A stretch of 64,000 bases of DNA from Chthonomonas calidirosea T49 (GCF_000427095.1 NC_021487.1:1689949-1753948), one strand, 5' to 3'. Shown: positions 15,050-24,598, counted from the first letter of the stretch. Numbers and translations: made by a program. Notes: generated by a model not told the origin, from the sequence alone.

Positions 15050-17515
15050 ATGACTAAGCGTGCAGCAAAAGCCGCTTCGGGGCAGACAAAAGGTAGTTTA
15101 CGCGTCTCCTCTGCCATGCGGCGCAGCCCAAGGGGGCGCATTAAAAACCTTCTGGCTCTTCTCTTCCTTATGGGGGAGCTCGTTGTTGCCGCACTGCTCA
15201 TCGTGGGGCTCGCGATCTTCTATCGCTTTTCAAGTGACCTACCCAACGTTAATCTGTTGTCCAGCCAATCCCTCATCCCCGCCGCCACCTCCATCTGGTC
15301 GGAAGATGGTGTACTCCTAGGCACCCTGCAACAGATCAACCGTAAACCGGTTCCCCTTAACGAGATCTCCCCCTTTCTGAAAGATGCTACTATCGCCATT
15401 GAAGACCATCGCTTCTATCATCATTTCGGTATAGATATCAAGGGCATCTTGCGCGCCGCCTACATTGACCTTACCGGAGGTAACCCCACCCGTGAAGGCG
15501 CCAGTACCCTGACCCAACAGCTCGTGCGCAATGTCGGCATCTTCGGCCTTAACCACCAAAAAAGCTATGCGCGCAAAATTCGTGAAGCCCTCATCGCAAT
15601 GCGCGTCGAACAGCTCTATAGCAAAGATGAAATTCTCGATCTCTACCTCAATAACGTCTACTACGGAGCCGGCGCCTATGGAGTCGAAGCCGCTGCACGC
15701 ACCTATTTTGGGAAGTCGGCTGCCGATCTCGATCTCTCTCAAGCCGCTCTGCTCGCCGGTCTGCCTCAACTCCCCTCTGCCTACTCGCCCTTCTCACATC
15801 CTGACCGCGCCATCGAACGGAGAGATGAGGTGCTCGACGCTATGCTCCGTTACGGCTACATCAACCGCGCTCAGTACGAAGCCGCAAAATCGGAGCAGCT
15901 CCATTTTGCGACACCTCCCCGCACGCGCAAGGGCTATAACTTCAAAGCACCCTATTTTGTCTGGTATGTTCTTAACGACCTCATCCGCCGATATGGCCTC
16001 GACTTCGTGGAATCGGGACTTAAAATTCAAACTACCCTTAACTGGAAGATGCAACAGGCGGCCGAAAAAGCGTTGGAGCAAGGGCTTGAGCGCGCCAGCT
16101 ATACCGGTGCCAACCAGGGCTGTCTCGTCTGCCTCGATAACAGCAATGGAGCTATTCGCGCCATGGTAGGAGGCCGTAGTTTTCTGGCTAGCCAATTCAA
16201 CATCGTCACCCAAGGACTCCGCCAGCCCGGCTCCACGTTCAAACTGTTCGACTACGCCGCCGCCTTCGATACCGGCAAAGCAGACCTTAATACTACTTTT
16301 CGCGATGAACCCATCGTCTATCCCAACAGCCATAAGCTTGTTCACGACTTCGAAAACTATACGGGCCGCAGTATGACCTGCAAAGAGGCCATTGCCCGCT
16401 CGGTAAATACCATTGCCGTGCAGGTGGCCGAGCTCGTGGGCATAAAAACGGTCATCGCCTACGCCCACCGCATGGGCATTACCACCCCTATCGCCCCCTA
16501 CTATCCCTCTGCCATCGGTGCCTCCGCCGTCCATCCTCTCGATCTTTGTGTGGCCTACTCGGTGGTCGCCAACAACGGCATTCTGCGCAAACCGATGGCC
16601 TTACTGCGTGTAACCGATGCGGAAGGGAACATTGTAGAAGAACATTTCCCTCAAGAACAGGACGGGCTCCTGCGCAAATCCACCATCGATCAACTTAATG
16701 AAGCCTTTGAGGCGGTGGTAACCGAAGGAACGGGTGTGGCCGCTCGCGGCGATGATAGCAACGGCATCGTGCCCAATGCCCATGGGAAAACGGGCACCAC
16801 CTCTGATTTCCGCGATGCCTGGTTCGCTGGCTACACGCCGGAGCTAACAACCGTTATCTGGTGCGGTAGAGTGCACCATGGGCGCTATCTGCCCATGAGT
16901 AACGGCCAAGGCGGTGTTGTGTGTGCCCCCATCTGGCACGACTTCATGATCAAAGCCGTGCCCATCGAGCAAAAATATCTTGCAGCGCTTAACCCCGCTC
17001 CGCCAGCTCCACAACCTAAACCCGCGTCCCCCAAACCGGCCCCCCAAACCCAACCGGCTCAGCTTCAGCAGCCCTCCACCCCTTCGAACAACTCCACATC
17101 GTCGGCCTCTCCCACCACCGCCGCCCCAACTCCGAGCGCGCCTTCATCCCCTCTGCCTTCTAACTCCCAGTCCGGCGGAACTTCGCTTAACAATACAGGT
17201 AGTCCGATACCTCCAACGCCCACAAATCCGTCTACCCCCAATTCAAACGATCTCCTCCCCTCCCCTCAAAACGTGTCTACACCCCCTGCGACCAACGCAC
17301 CCACCCCATCTCACTTGGCTCCCAACCACATCGCCGCGCCCCCCACACCGCCCAAACATAAGTCCGACCCCATGGTAACCGTCACCATTTGTGTCGACTC
17401 GCATGAAAAGGCCACTATCTGGTGTCCCGCAACCATTACCGTGCAGATGCCGGCCTCCCAGGCCCGCAAACTTAAAACCTGCCCCCTTCATAAACCACCT
17501 CCTGGCGCTGGCTGA
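15050..17515 (+). CDS. Penicillin-binding protein 1A (transglycosylase and transpeptidase)
   Basis: An 821-residue class A PBP that polymerises and cross-links peptidoglycan at the cytoplasmic membrane. A basic N-terminus leads to one membrane helix (about 35-58). The GT51 domain has EDHRFYHHFG near 118 and EGASTLTQQLVRN near 155. The transpeptidase has the catalytic Ser in PGSTFK near 394, SVNT near 450 and HGKTGTTSDF near 579. From about 640 to 780 the protein is almost only Pro, Ser, Thr, Asn and Ala, a cell-wall-spanning or disordered tail, ending in a short Cys-containing domain with VTVTICVDSHEKATIWCP. A TTG start at 15014 is possible, but 15050 gives a normal N-terminus. Confidence 0.93.
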   Translation: MTKRAAKAASGQTKGSLRVSSAMRRSPRGRIKNLLALLFLMGELVVAALLIVGLAIFYRFSSDLPNVNLLSSQSLIPAATSIWSEDGVLLGTLQQINRKPVPLNEISPFLKDATIAIEDHRFYHHFGIDIKGILRAAYIDLTGGNPTREGASTLTQQLVRNVGIFGLNHQKSYARKIREALIAMRVEQLYSKDEILDLYLNNVYYGAGAYGVEAAARTYFGKSAADLDLSQAALLAGLPQLPSAYSPFSHPDRAIERRDEVLDAMLRYGYINRAQYEAAKSEQLHFATPPRTRKGYNFKAPYFVWYVLNDLIRRYGLDFVESGLKIQTTLNWKMQQAAEKALEQGLERASYTGANQGCLVCLDNSNGAIRAMVGGRSFLASQFNIVTQGLRQPGSTFKLFDYAAAFDTGKADLNTTFRDEPIVYPNSHKLVHDFENYTGRSMTCKEAIARSVNTIAVQVAELVGIKTVIAYAHRMGITTPIAPYYPSAIGASAVHPLDLCVAYSVVANNGILRKPMALLRVTDAEGNIVEEHFPQEQDGLLRKSTIDQLNEAFEAVVTEGTGVAARGDDSNGIVPNAHGKTGTTSDFRDAWFAGYTPELTTVIWCGRVHHGRYLPMSNGQGGVVCAPIWHDFMIKAVPIEQKYLAALNPAPPAPQPKPASPKPAPQTQPAQLQQPSTPSNNSTSSASPTTAAPTPSAPSSPLPSNSQSGGTSLNNTGSPIPPTPTNPSTPNSNDLLPSPQNVSTPPATNAPTPSHLAPNHIAAPPTPPKHKSDPMVTVTICVDSHEKATIWCPATITVQMPASQARKLKTCPLHKPPPGAG

Positions 17516-17621
17516 AGCTCTCCCTTAAAATGGGAGAAGAAGAGGCCTCCTCTTACAAGCTGATCTCCAAAAAGAGTCTGCATGCGCTGTCAGCTTCTTT
17601 TGCCAATTTGTGTGTTTTCTG

Positions 17622-17650
17622 TTGACACACTCATGGCCCTGTGTTATAAT
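17622..17650 (+). promoter_or_regulatory. Perfect consensus promoter of the small-membrane-protein/prepilin pair
   Basis: TTGACA (17622-17627) and TATAAT (17645-17650), 17 bases apart. Both hexamers are exact sigma-70 consensus. The leader to the first start codon is about 75 bases. Confidence 0.9.
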
Positions 17651-17731
17651 AAAAAAGAGATAAACGATAATAGACGAGAATAGAATTTACTGCTGTCCTG
17701 TCGAAACGTTACGTGACGGAGGTGAGGAGAA

Positions 17732-17968
17732 TTGAACCTGAAAGAAAAATCGGTTTCGCCCGTAGTTGCCGCCATCATTATCCTCGTTATCATTGTCATT
17801 GCCGGAGCGCTGATCTATCGCTATTCCGGTCCACCAGCCCACTCTGGGATGACCCCTGAAATGGCGCAGCAACTCAAAAAGATGTTCGGCAATGGGGCTC
17901 CTGGTTCTGGCGGTGGCGCACAAAATCCCTACGCTGGCCACCAACCGGCGGGAGCACCGCAACACTAA
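17732..17968 (+). CDS. Small membrane protein paired with a DUF1559 prepilin (copy 1)
   Basis: A 78-residue protein. After a short charged start ([12 protein letters not shown]) one strongly hydrophobic helix spans about residues 10-32. The rest is Gly/Pro/Gln-rich with [13 protein letters not shown]. The start is TTG with GGAGGTGAGGAGAA just upstream. It resembles the protein at 23005-23217: same size, same SP-V-A-I-hydrophobic-YRY pattern and a Gln-rich tail. Each lies next to a DUF1559 prepilin gene. It is too short for a pilin and lacks a prepilin cleavage motif. I infer an accessory membrane subunit for prepilin handling; no family is recognised. Confidence 0.75.
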   Translation: MNLKEKSVSPVVAAIIILVIIVIAGALIYRYSGPPAHSGMTPEMAQQLKKMFGNGAPGSGGGAQNPYAGHQPAGAPQH

Positions 17969-17974
17969 CCACTT

Positions 17975-17994
17975 ACTGCCTTATCGCAGGCAGT
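17975..17994 (+). terminator. Hairpin between small membrane protein and prepilin genes
   Basis: ACTGCCT (17975-17981) pairs with AGGCAGT (17988-17994), followed by CTTTTTC. It sits inside the two-gene unit, so it probably attenuates transcription into the prepilin gene or stabilises the upstream message. Confidence 0.6.
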
Positions 17995-18038
17995 CTTTTT
18001 CATCACAAAATAACACTAAAAAAACAGGAGGATTCGTT

Positions 18039-18863
18039 ATGAGATCTCGCGGTTTTACATTGATTGAGCTGCTTGTAGTTATCGCCATTATAGCGATTCT
18101 TGCAGCTATCCTGTTCCCCGTGTTCGCACAGGCACGCGAACAGGCCCGTACCAGTATGTGCCTCTCAAACATCAAACAGCTTAGCCTTGGCGCCCAGATG
18201 TACACGCAGGACTACGACGAGCGCTTTCCTTCATGGAACTGGCCTTTCTTCTGCAATGGAGGAAATAACGGCGCTCCTCGCGACTCCGCCGCTTTCTGGA
18301 CGATGGCGATCTACCCCTATGTGAAGAACACCGGGGTCTACCAATGCCCCGACGATGCCCTTCGATGGAACGACGCCTGGGCAACCTGCAGCGATGATGG
18401 TGGTAAGGACGATATGTTCGCCCCCATTAACCCAGCAACCGGGAAAGCCTGCAACTTTTGGGATGGCTGTAACCCGAAATATGTCTCCTACGCAATTGAC
18501 GAATCGCTCGATGGAGGCTGGCCAACCAATACGCTAGCCGGCGTGCCTACTCCTGCCAACTGGGCGCTCTTCGCCGACTGCGGCTCGCAACTGGCCGACA
18601 TATGGGTGTGGCAACAGCCCAATGCGCAAAATGCCAACAACATCTCGGCTCGCATCGCTTTCTCCAATCAAGGATGCTGTCTTATTTGGCAGGGGAGCCA
18701 ACCGGCTTCCTATTTCCTCTCAAAGTATAGCCAGTCGTTCCTCGACAACCTCACCCGCCATCATGGGGGCGAGAACGTGAGCTTCGTGGATGGACATGCG
18801 AAATACATGCGATGGACGAATCTCACCTGGGTTAATCTAACGACCGGCACGCTGCCACAGTAA
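18039..18863 (+). CDS. DUF1559-type prepilin (copy 1)
   Basis: A 274-residue type IV prepilin-like protein. The leader MRSRG is followed by [20 protein letters not shown], the cleavage site and hydrophobic helix; processing would occur after Gly5. [20 protein letters not shown] then leads to the DUF1559 globular domain with Cys-rich loops. The C-terminal signature [14 protein letters not shown] (His-x9-Asp-Gly type) is near residue 250. ATG 18039 has ACAGGAGGA upstream. These proteins are abundant in Planctomycetota and Armatimonadota and are thought to form pseudopilus-like structures; what they secrete is unknown. Paralogue: 23343-24197. Confidence 0.9.
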   Translation: MRSRGFTLIELLVVIAIIAILAAILFPVFAQAREQARTSMCLSNIKQLSLGAQMYTQDYDERFPSWNWPFFCNGGNNGAPRDSAAFWTMAIYPYVKNTGVYQCPDDALRWNDAWATCSDDGGKDDMFAPINPATGKACNFWDGCNPKYVSYAIDESLDGGWPTNTLAGVPTPANWALFADCGSQLADIWVWQQPNAQNANNISARIAFSNQGCCLIWQGSQPASYFLSKYSQSFLDNLTRHHGGENVSFVDGHAKYMRWTNLTWVNLTTGTLPQ

Positions 18864-18894
18864 AAACAGAGAAACCCAAGCGAGGCTAAAACTT

Positions 18895-18924
18895 GTGGCC
18901 TAAAGGCGCATGCCTTTAGGCCAC
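18895..18924. terminator. Bidirectional terminator between convergent operons
   Basis: GTGGCCTAAAGGC (18895-18907), loop GCAT, GCCTTTAGGCCAC (18912-18924): a perfect 13-pair stem. T-rich sequence follows on both strands (TTTCATTTC and AAGTTTTAG), so it can end both the prepilin unit and the TPR operon. Confidence 0.85.
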
Positions 18925-18926
18925 TT

Positions 18927-20246
18927 TCATTTCTTAGGCGTCGCTGTTGTTGGTAACGACCATTCCGTTATAGGGCGACCGGCTCGGTGTAGGGCGTTCT
19001 TTAGTTCTGCCATGGCAACCCTATTATGAGGATCGAGCCGACACACTTCGCTAAACTCAATGATGGCACGAGGCAAGTTACCTGTTTTAAGGTAGAACTG
19101 AGCTAATTTAAGATGGATCGGCACCGAATGCGCGTTATTCAGAAGCTGCATACTTAATGCTTGGCCAACAGCAGCTTGATGACGAGCCTGCAGGCTTTTG
19201 CGGATAAGCGCCAAACCGGCCGCTCGTTGTCCCAACGCGACATAGGCTCGCCCAAGCAGCAGACCCACATTCTCCAAATTCGGTGCGCGCTCATAAACGG
19301 GTTGCCAGGCCTGAACCGCGCCCTTCAGATCCCCCTTGGTTTGCAGCGCTTTTCCCTTCTCAAAAAGCGCTTCTAAGTTATACGGCTCCTGATGAAGCAC
19401 CGCATCCGTATCTTGCAGCGCCCTATCTGGTTGCCCCAAGGTGTTGTAAAGCTTCGCGCGTTGCACCAATAGGGGATCGGGATTCGAGGCATGCGCGATC
19501 GCTTCGTTAAGTGCTGTAAGCGCCTTACTCGGCTTATCGGAAAGGGAGTAGACCTCGGCTAGCGAGCCGAGTACGGTAGGGTCGGTTGGAGCGAGTTGGC
19601 GTGCAAACAACAGCTCTTTTTCGGCTTTGATAAGGCTTAGCGATTGGGAGTAGGCGATAGCGAGAGCCACATGCAGTTGTGCCACGTTAGAATGTGCTTT
19701 TAAAGCATGTTTTAGCAGAGAGATGGCGTCCTGATTCCATCCTAGCTTCAGATAGAGCCAGCTAAGCCCAAGGATCGCTTGAAGATTGTTGGGGTCAAGC
19801 GCCAGAGCACGCTCGTATTCGAGCAGGGCCATATCCTCTTTCCTATCTTTCGTTAGGCAGTCGGCATAAGCAGCATGAAGGCCGGCGTTTCGTGAGTCTA
19901 ACTGCACGGCTAACTGCCATTGTGTATCGGCTTCGGCAAAGCGGTTCTGTTGTTGTAAGAGGTCGGCATAGAACGCATGCGTTTTTGGATCGTTGGGGCG
20001 GAGGTTTACGGCCAGCGCTGCCTGCTGCAGGGTTTCGGTTGCTCTTTGGTGCGCCACCTGCATCGCTTGCCACTGTTTTTCTTGTCGTTGCAACTGGGCG
20101 ATCTGCTGCCGAATGCGTATCTGCCAAGGCAGCGTGATAAGGCCTCCAAAAGCCACTAAGACAAGTAGAATCAGTAGAAGCCGTAGACGCTTTTTGTCGG
20201 GTGCACTCTTCATAGATTTTGAAGGATCTTCTCTAGAAACTGACAT
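18927..20246 (-). CDS. Membrane-anchored TPR protein (paralogue A)
   Basis: A 439-residue protein. A basic N-terminus and one membrane helix (about residues 20-42, LRLLLILLVLVAFGGLITL) are followed by a coiled stretch and then about nine TPR-like units to the end (for example ALALDPNNLQAILGLSWLYL). It is a close paralogue of the next gene upstream, 20319-21635, with the same anchor and repeat order, so it arose by tandem duplication. ATG 20246 is chosen because AGGAAAG lies just before it; a TTG at 20276 is possible. It is the last gene of the five-gene prepilin operon. TPR proteins usually scaffold assemblies; here probably pseudopilus or secretion parts (inference). Confidence 0.75.
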   Translation of the reverse strand: MSVSREDPSKSMKSAPDKKRLRLLLILLVLVAFGGLITLPWQIRIRQQIAQLQRQEKQWQAMQVAHQRATETLQQAALAVNLRPNDPKTHAFYADLLQQQNRFAEADTQWQLAVQLDSRNAGLHAAYADCLTKDRKEDMALLEYERALALDPNNLQAILGLSWLYLKLGWNQDAISLLKHALKAHSNVAQLHVALAIAYSQSLSLIKAEKELLFARQLAPTDPTVLGSLAEVYSLSDKPSKALTALNEAIAHASNPDPLLVQRAKLYNTLGQPDRALQDTDAVLHQEPYNLEALFEKGKALQTKGDLKGAVQAWQPVYERAPNLENVGLLLGRAYVALGQRAAGLALIRKSLQARHQAAVGQALSMQLLNNAHSVPIHLKLAQFYLKTGNLPRAIIEFSEVCRLDPHNRVAMAELKNALHRAGRPITEWSLPTTATPKK

Positions 20247-20318
20247 CTTTCCTGCTAGGGAATGAGGAGGAGCCAAAAAGCAGTTTTAGCATGAGAAGCG
20301 TAGCTCGGCAGAGACACT

Positions 20319-21635
20319 TTAATGGCTTGGAGTTGTTGCTAAAGACAGCTCCGTTAAGGGGCGGCCAGCCTTTTGGAGGGCTATCTTTAGCCCCTCTCTT
20401 CCGGCAGCATTGTGGGGGTCGAGCTGACAAACCGCTCGAAACTCGATGATGGCGCGAGGCAGATTGCCGATGCGAAGATAGTATTGCGCCAAACGGAGAT
20501 GGAGAGGCACAGAATTGGGTGCGTTCATAATCTGGCGGCCTAAAGATTGCCACTCGTCAGCATCGCGCATCCTTTGCAAACTTTCTTGAACTAACTCCCT
20601 ACCAGCAGCCCGCCTACCTAATGCGATGAGAGCGCGCCCTAACAATAACCCTACGTTGTCCATGTCTGGTGCGCTATCGTAGACGAGCTGCCAAGCGCGT
20701 ATCGCACCCCGCAAATCCCCCTTAAACTGCAGCGCTCTCCCTTTCTGGAAGAGCGCCTCTAAATTATGCGGGTCTTGGCGTAACACCGTTTCCGCATCCA
20801 GCAGAGCCTTATCCGGTTGGCCAATGGTATTGTAGATTTTAGCGCGCTCTAAAAGAAGCGGGGTTGGATCGGACACCTGTGCAATGGCCTGATCGAGGGT
20901 TACAAGAGCTTTTTGGGGGTTGTTGGCAGTCCAATAGACCTCCGCCAATGGGCCAAAAATGGAAGGGTCGTGCGGATCGAGCTGTTGCGCCTTTAACAGC
21001 TCTCTTTCCGCCTCGCTCAAGCGAGTCAACTGAAAATAGGCCATCGCGAGCGTTTCATGTAGTTTGGAGGAATCCCCATGGGCCTTCAATTGACGCTTCA
21101 ACAGCGCCAATGCATTTTGGTTCCATCCGAGCGTGATGTAGCGGAGCGCCAACCCAAGGGCTGCGCGCAAGTTGTTGGGGTCGAGACGCAGGGCGCGTTC
21201 ATACTCGAGCATGGCCACATCCTCTTTCCCGTTTCCATCCAGACAAGCAGCGTAGGCCACGTGCAGGTTGGTGTCTTTAGGGTCAAGCAGCACCGCCTTT
21301 TGCCACTGCTCTTCGGCCTCTGAAAAGCGGCCCTGCTGCTCCAGTAAAGCGGCGTAGCGAGCGTGGGCTGCAGGGTCGTTCGGATGTAGCTGTACCTCCT
21401 GCGCTGCCTGTTGAAGGGCTAAATTCATCTGCTCCTGAGCGCGCTGCAGCGCCTGCCGTTGCAACTCTTGTTGGTGCAAAAGCGCGAGATGGCGGCGAAT
21501 GCGAATCTGCCACGGGAGGCTTACAATGCCCAATAGAATGACAAATGCCAATAGCCCCAATAAGAATCGGAGTCTTTTCTGCTCTACTATCCTTTTGTGT
21601 TCCTCTGTTTCCACTCTAATCTTCGATCGTTTCAC
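20319..21635 (-). CDS. Membrane-anchored TPR protein (paralogue B)
   Basis: A 438-residue protein with a basic N-terminus (MKRSKIRVETEEHKRIVEQK), a membrane helix near 24-44 and about nine TPR-like units. LPWQIRIRRHLALLHQQELQ, right after the anchor, is nearly the same as in paralogue A. The start is GTG at 21633-21635 with GAGGATAG upstream, four bases after the stop of the TPR lipoprotein gene, so translation is coupled. Sequence between duplicates has diverged evenly, which suggests both copies are kept under selection. No catalytic motif is visible. Confidence 0.78.
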   Translation of the reverse strand: MKRSKIRVETEEHKRIVEQKRLRFLLGLLAFVILLGIVSLPWQIRIRRHLALLHQQELQRQALQRAQEQMNLALQQAAQEVQLHPNDPAAHARYAALLEQQGRFSEAEEQWQKAVLLDPKDTNLHVAYAACLDGNGKEDVAMLEYERALRLDPNNLRAALGLALRYITLGWNQNALALLKRQLKAHGDSSKLHETLAMAYFQLTRLSEAERELLKAQQLDPHDPSIFGPLAEVYWTANNPQKALVTLDQAIAQVSDPTPLLLERAKIYNTIGQPDKALLDAETVLRQDPHNLEALFQKGRALQFKGDLRGAIRAWQLVYDSAPDMDNVGLLLGRALIALGRRAAGRELVQESLQRMRDADEWQSLGRQIMNAPNSVPLHLRLAQYYLRIGNLPRAIIEFRAVCQLDPHNAAGREGLKIALQKAGRPLTELSLATTPSH

Positions 21636-21639
21636 CTAT

Positions 21640-22956
21640 CTATCCTCCCCGCAAAGCGATCTGATGCGCCTCCGTGCGCCTTCCCATGGCCAGCAGTGCC
21701 CCTTTCAGTCCCTCAAGGGCTCTCTTATCGCTTGGGCGCAAGCGCAAAGCCTCTTTGTATTCTACAACCGCATCGTTGTAGATGCCGAGCCGCATGTACC
21801 ACTTCGCCATCCGCAGATGCGACACGGGATCGGCAAAATGGCTATTGACAAGATCACGTGCAGTCCCGTAGCTTATCGAGTTATTCTTGATGGTCTCATA
21901 GAAGTGAATCAACTTCGTCCCTCCCGCCCTATCGCCCTCACGCACCTTCAAACGTCCTAACTGAAAAGCCACATCCTCGAACGCTGGATTCGTCTGGTAG
22001 GACTGTTGAAAAGCCGTTAAGGCATCCTGCGTTTGTCCCATCAATAGATAGGCTTTCCCCTCACGATAGTAGGCCTCAGCCACAAGATCAGAGCGCTTCT
22101 GGGCTAAGACGGTTTGAAGGGCATTTTTCGACAGCGCAAGCGCCTCCGGAAAAGATTTCGGGTCTCCAATGCGCTCTAAGGTGTAGGCCAAGAGTAATTG
22201 AAGACGTGCGCTCGTTGGGCTGTGCTGAAGGGCAACACGAATGGTCTGTTCTGCTTCGGGAAGCTGTTCCGCAGCGGTAAGATAGGAAGTTAGGTAAAAA
22301 GCGATGTCCTCATCTTGAGGATGCTGAGCGAACAGATGTTGCAGAATTCGAATAGCCTTTTGGGTATGACCGGTTTCAAAAAGGTAACGTGCCTCCAAAA
22401 AAGAGACATTGGGATTATGGGGCGTCAGCCTCTTGACGGTTTGCAGAATCGGTGGAATCAACTCAAGCCAATGAAGCTCTAGGTAGATTTCCATCAGCCG
22501 GAGATAAACATTGGGGTCTTTAGCCTTTAAGCTCACGAGGTGACGTAATGCCTCTATCTCCAGGTCGGTATATCCGGCATCCTGATAGAGCCTAGCGAGC
22601 AAAACGAAAGGCGCCTGTGCATGAGGAGCTACGCGGGCGGCCTTGAGAAGTGCACGAACTCCCTCAGCAACTTTCCCTACTGCGAGCGCCATCTCTCCAT
22701 AACGCATAAGCGCCGTGGGGTCTTTAGGGTGTTGCTGTAGCTGCTGGTAGGCCTTGTGGAAGTCTTGTAGCGTCGGTGGAGCAGGAGCTTCAGGGGTACG
22801 AACCGGCAGAGGGGGTTTAAAAGTTTGGAGCTCCTTTGACGAAATACGTGCTACCTCTGGAGAAGATGCATGTTTAGAGGAGAGGCCGATAGGAGTGCAT
22901 CCTGAGGAAAATAGAGCGGGAAGAGTGATGATTAACACTCCCATCGGCTTCTTCAT
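21640..22956 (-). CDS. TPR lipoprotein
   Basis: A 438-residue lipoprotein. The signal MKKPMGVLIITLPALFSSGC ends in a lipobox with the lipidated Cys at residue 20. TPR-like units fill the rest (about 55-430), e.g. ALMRYGEMALAVGKVAEGVR and DALTAFQQSYQTNPAFEDVA. TTG and ATG codons at 22989 and 22983 extend the frame, but the lipoprotein signal starts best at 22956. It lies 48 bases downstream of the small membrane protein and 4 bases before the next TPR gene. A pilotin-like or outer-membrane scaffold role resembling PilF/PilW is possible by analogy only. Confidence 0.75.
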   Translation of the reverse strand: MKKPMGVLIITLPALFSSGCTPIGLSSKHASSPEVARISSKELQTFKPPLPVRTPEAPAPPTLQDFHKAYQQLQQHPKDPTALMRYGEMALAVGKVAEGVRALLKAARVAPHAQAPFVLLARLYQDAGYTDLEIEALRHLVSLKAKDPNVYLRLMEIYLELHWLELIPPILQTVKRLTPHNPNVSFLEARYLFETGHTQKAIRILQHLFAQHPQDEDIAFYLTSYLTAAEQLPEAEQTIRVALQHSPTSARLQLLLAYTLERIGDPKSFPEALALSKNALQTVLAQKRSDLVAEAYYREGKAYLLMGQTQDALTAFQQSYQTNPAFEDVAFQLGRLKVREGDRAGGTKLIHFYETIKNNSISYGTARDLVNSHFADPVSHLRMAKWYMRLGIYNDAVVEYKEALRLRPSDKRALEGLKGALLAMGRRTEAHQIALRGG

Positions 22957-23004
22957 AATAGAGTGCCTTAGACGGATCGGCATGCTCAAGTCAAACGCGA
23001 AGAG

Positions 23005-23217
23005 CTATCGTCCAGCACTTGTTCCAGTTCCAGGCCGACCGGGCTGAGCGGTTTGGGTCGGTGGATGCTGTCGAAGCTGTTGCCAGTGCTTTAAATTCTC
23101 CTGGGTCACATCCGCATTAGGGCCACCGGAAATATAGCGATAACCGAAGAAAATGGCGAGGATGATCGCTATCACGATAATGGCAATGGCAACACCCGGC
23201 GAAACGTTCTGCTTCAT
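23005..23217 (-). CDS. Small membrane protein paired with a DUF1559 prepilin (copy 2)
   Basis: A 70-residue protein: MKQNVSPGV, one hydrophobic helix (about residues 8-28) ending FFGYRYISGG, then a Gln/Pro-rich tail with NLKHWQQLRQHPPTQ. ATG with GAAGGAGTTTAAGC upstream. It is the counterpart of 17732-17968. In this copy the prepilin gene comes first and the small protein second, the reverse of copy 1. No known family is recognised. Confidence 0.75.
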   Translation of the reverse strand: MKQNVSPGVAIAIIVIAIILAIFFGYRYISGGPNADVTQENLKHWQQLRQHPPTQTAQPGRPGTGTSAGR

Positions 23218-23270
23218 AGCTTAAACTCCTTCATTAGAGCGTCCCGAAACACCCCTTATTGCCAAGGAAA

Positions 23271-23334
23271 GTGCCTCCAAGGAGGAATAGGTTCGGAACC
23301 TATCCGGACTACGGCGTTATACACTTGGAGGCAC
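23271..23334 (-). other. Nested hairpin between prepilin and small membrane protein genes
   Basis: GTGCCTCCAAG (23271-23281) pairs with CTTGGAGGCAC (23324-23334). Inside, ATAGGTTC (23287-23294) pairs with GAACCTAT (23296-23303). The structure fills the 125-base gap inside the operon and may act as partial terminator, processing site or 3' stabiliser of the prepilin message. On the minus strand no long T-run follows. Confidence 0.6.
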
Positions 23335-23342
23335 TCGTCTAT

Positions 23343-24197
23343 CTACTGTAGCCCACCGTTAAACAGATCGAAAGTGATCTGGCGAGCACGCATCCATTTT
23401 ACATGGCCATCGGCGAATCCGATGACATCTCCCTCAGAATGGCGCGCTTGCTGATCGAACAGGCTCGCATATTGGGAGATATCTGGGCGATAATCACCAA
23501 TATCGTCTTGAGCCGCACCACACGTGGCCGTATTGCTCCAACAGTCGGCAGGAGCATTCGGATAGGCGACACGAGAGATGATGTAGTGGTGAGTTGGATC
23601 GTTGGGATCCGAAGATGGTGTCCATCCTGTCGTTAAGCCGATGATACAATCAGCCACCAGCAGGGTCTGCGCCGGTTTTGGCAAGGCGGCCTGTGAGCAG
23701 CCGCTAGTCCCCTGATTGCATACATTGCCATCCTCTAGCGGCTCACTCATCGCATAGCTAATGGTGGCGTTGGCCATGGCAGGCGTAATGCCCACCTGAA
23801 TGGGAGTTTGACCGCTTGTTATCCAAGCCCATATCCCATTTTGGGTAATTGTAGAGTGATCATTCGTGCTTGGACACGTAAAGAGCTGAGAATTTTTGAT
23901 ATAGGGATAGATGGAGTTAAACCAAACCGATTCGAAGTGGCCACACGCCGAGGGGTTATCGGATCGCGGACATCCACCCTGTGTCGAAGAATACCACCAG
24001 CTCCAGTAGGGGAAGAATTCATCATAGTCCTGCGTGTACATCATAAACGCAAGACTGAGCTGCTTAAGGTTGGATGTGCAGCTCGCCTGCCGTGCCTTTT
24101 CTCGCGCCTGGGCGAACACCGGGAATAGGATCGCCGCAAGTATCGCGATAATCGCGATAACTACGAGAAGTTCAATTAGTGTAAACGCTTTTTTCAT
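23343..24197 (-). CDS. DUF1559-type prepilin (copy 2)
   Basis: A 284-residue prepilin-like protein with leader MKKA directly followed by [20 protein letters not shown]. The leader residue before Phe is Ala rather than Gly, which prepilin peptidases often accept. The globular domain has paired Cys residues ([19 protein letters not shown]) and the C-terminal signature [17 protein letters not shown] has TAAAGGAGAAACAGCACT upstream. It is first in a five-gene minus-strand operon and is driven by the promoter at 24387-24415. Paralogue of 18039-18863, but the globular parts differ a lot, so the two could be different subunits. Confidence 0.9.
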   Translation of the reverse strand: MKKAFTLIELLVVIAIIAILAAILFPVFAQAREKARQASCTSNLKQLSLAFMMYTQDYDEFFPYWSWWYSSTQGGCPRSDNPSACGHFESVWFNSIYPYIKNSQLFTCPSTNDHSTITQNGIWAWITSGQTPIQVGITPAMANATISYAMSEPLEDGNVCNQGTSGCSQAALPKPAQTLLVADCIIGLTTGWTPSSDPNDPTHHYIISRVAYPNAPADCWSNTATCGAAQDDIGDYRPDISQYASLFDQQARHSEGDVIGFADGHVKWMRARQITFDLFNGGLQ

Positions 24198-24386
24198 AGT
24201 GCTGTTTCTCCTTTACCTGTTGATATTTTCTAGGGGAGTTCGCTCGAAATCTAAGCCCTTGTGTAAACGAGCTTATGTTTTTCGATACCTTTCGAATGTT
24301 GCAGATAGTCTAAGTCCTATAGGCCCTCCATAACTGAGAGGTTTTTCTGGTTATTTGCCTCCTTTCTATTCCCATTTGTTACTTTA

Positions 24387-24415
24387 TTTATAACATAGCC
24401 TCTGCCGTTTGTCAA
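24387..24415 (-). promoter_or_regulatory. Near-consensus promoter of the prepilin/TPR operon
   Basis: On the minus strand TTGACA (24410-24415) and TATAAA (24387-24392) are 17 bases apart. The leader to the prepilin start is about 180 bases, long enough for regulation. The remaining gap (24416-24598) up to the phosphodiesterase gene shows nothing else clear. Confidence 0.82.
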
Positions 24416-24598
24416 GAGATATTTTTTTCTTGAATAGGCGCTAGCCCTAATTTGCAAATAGTCTCTAGACCCTATGCACGCCTATTCTCTTTGCCAAATG
24501 TTCCCTGATAATACGGTCGTCTTCATAATGGAACTCACAGGAATAGAGGATGTCGAAAGAAACCGTTTTGCGACGTTTCCCTAGCGTTAAAGAAGGCC

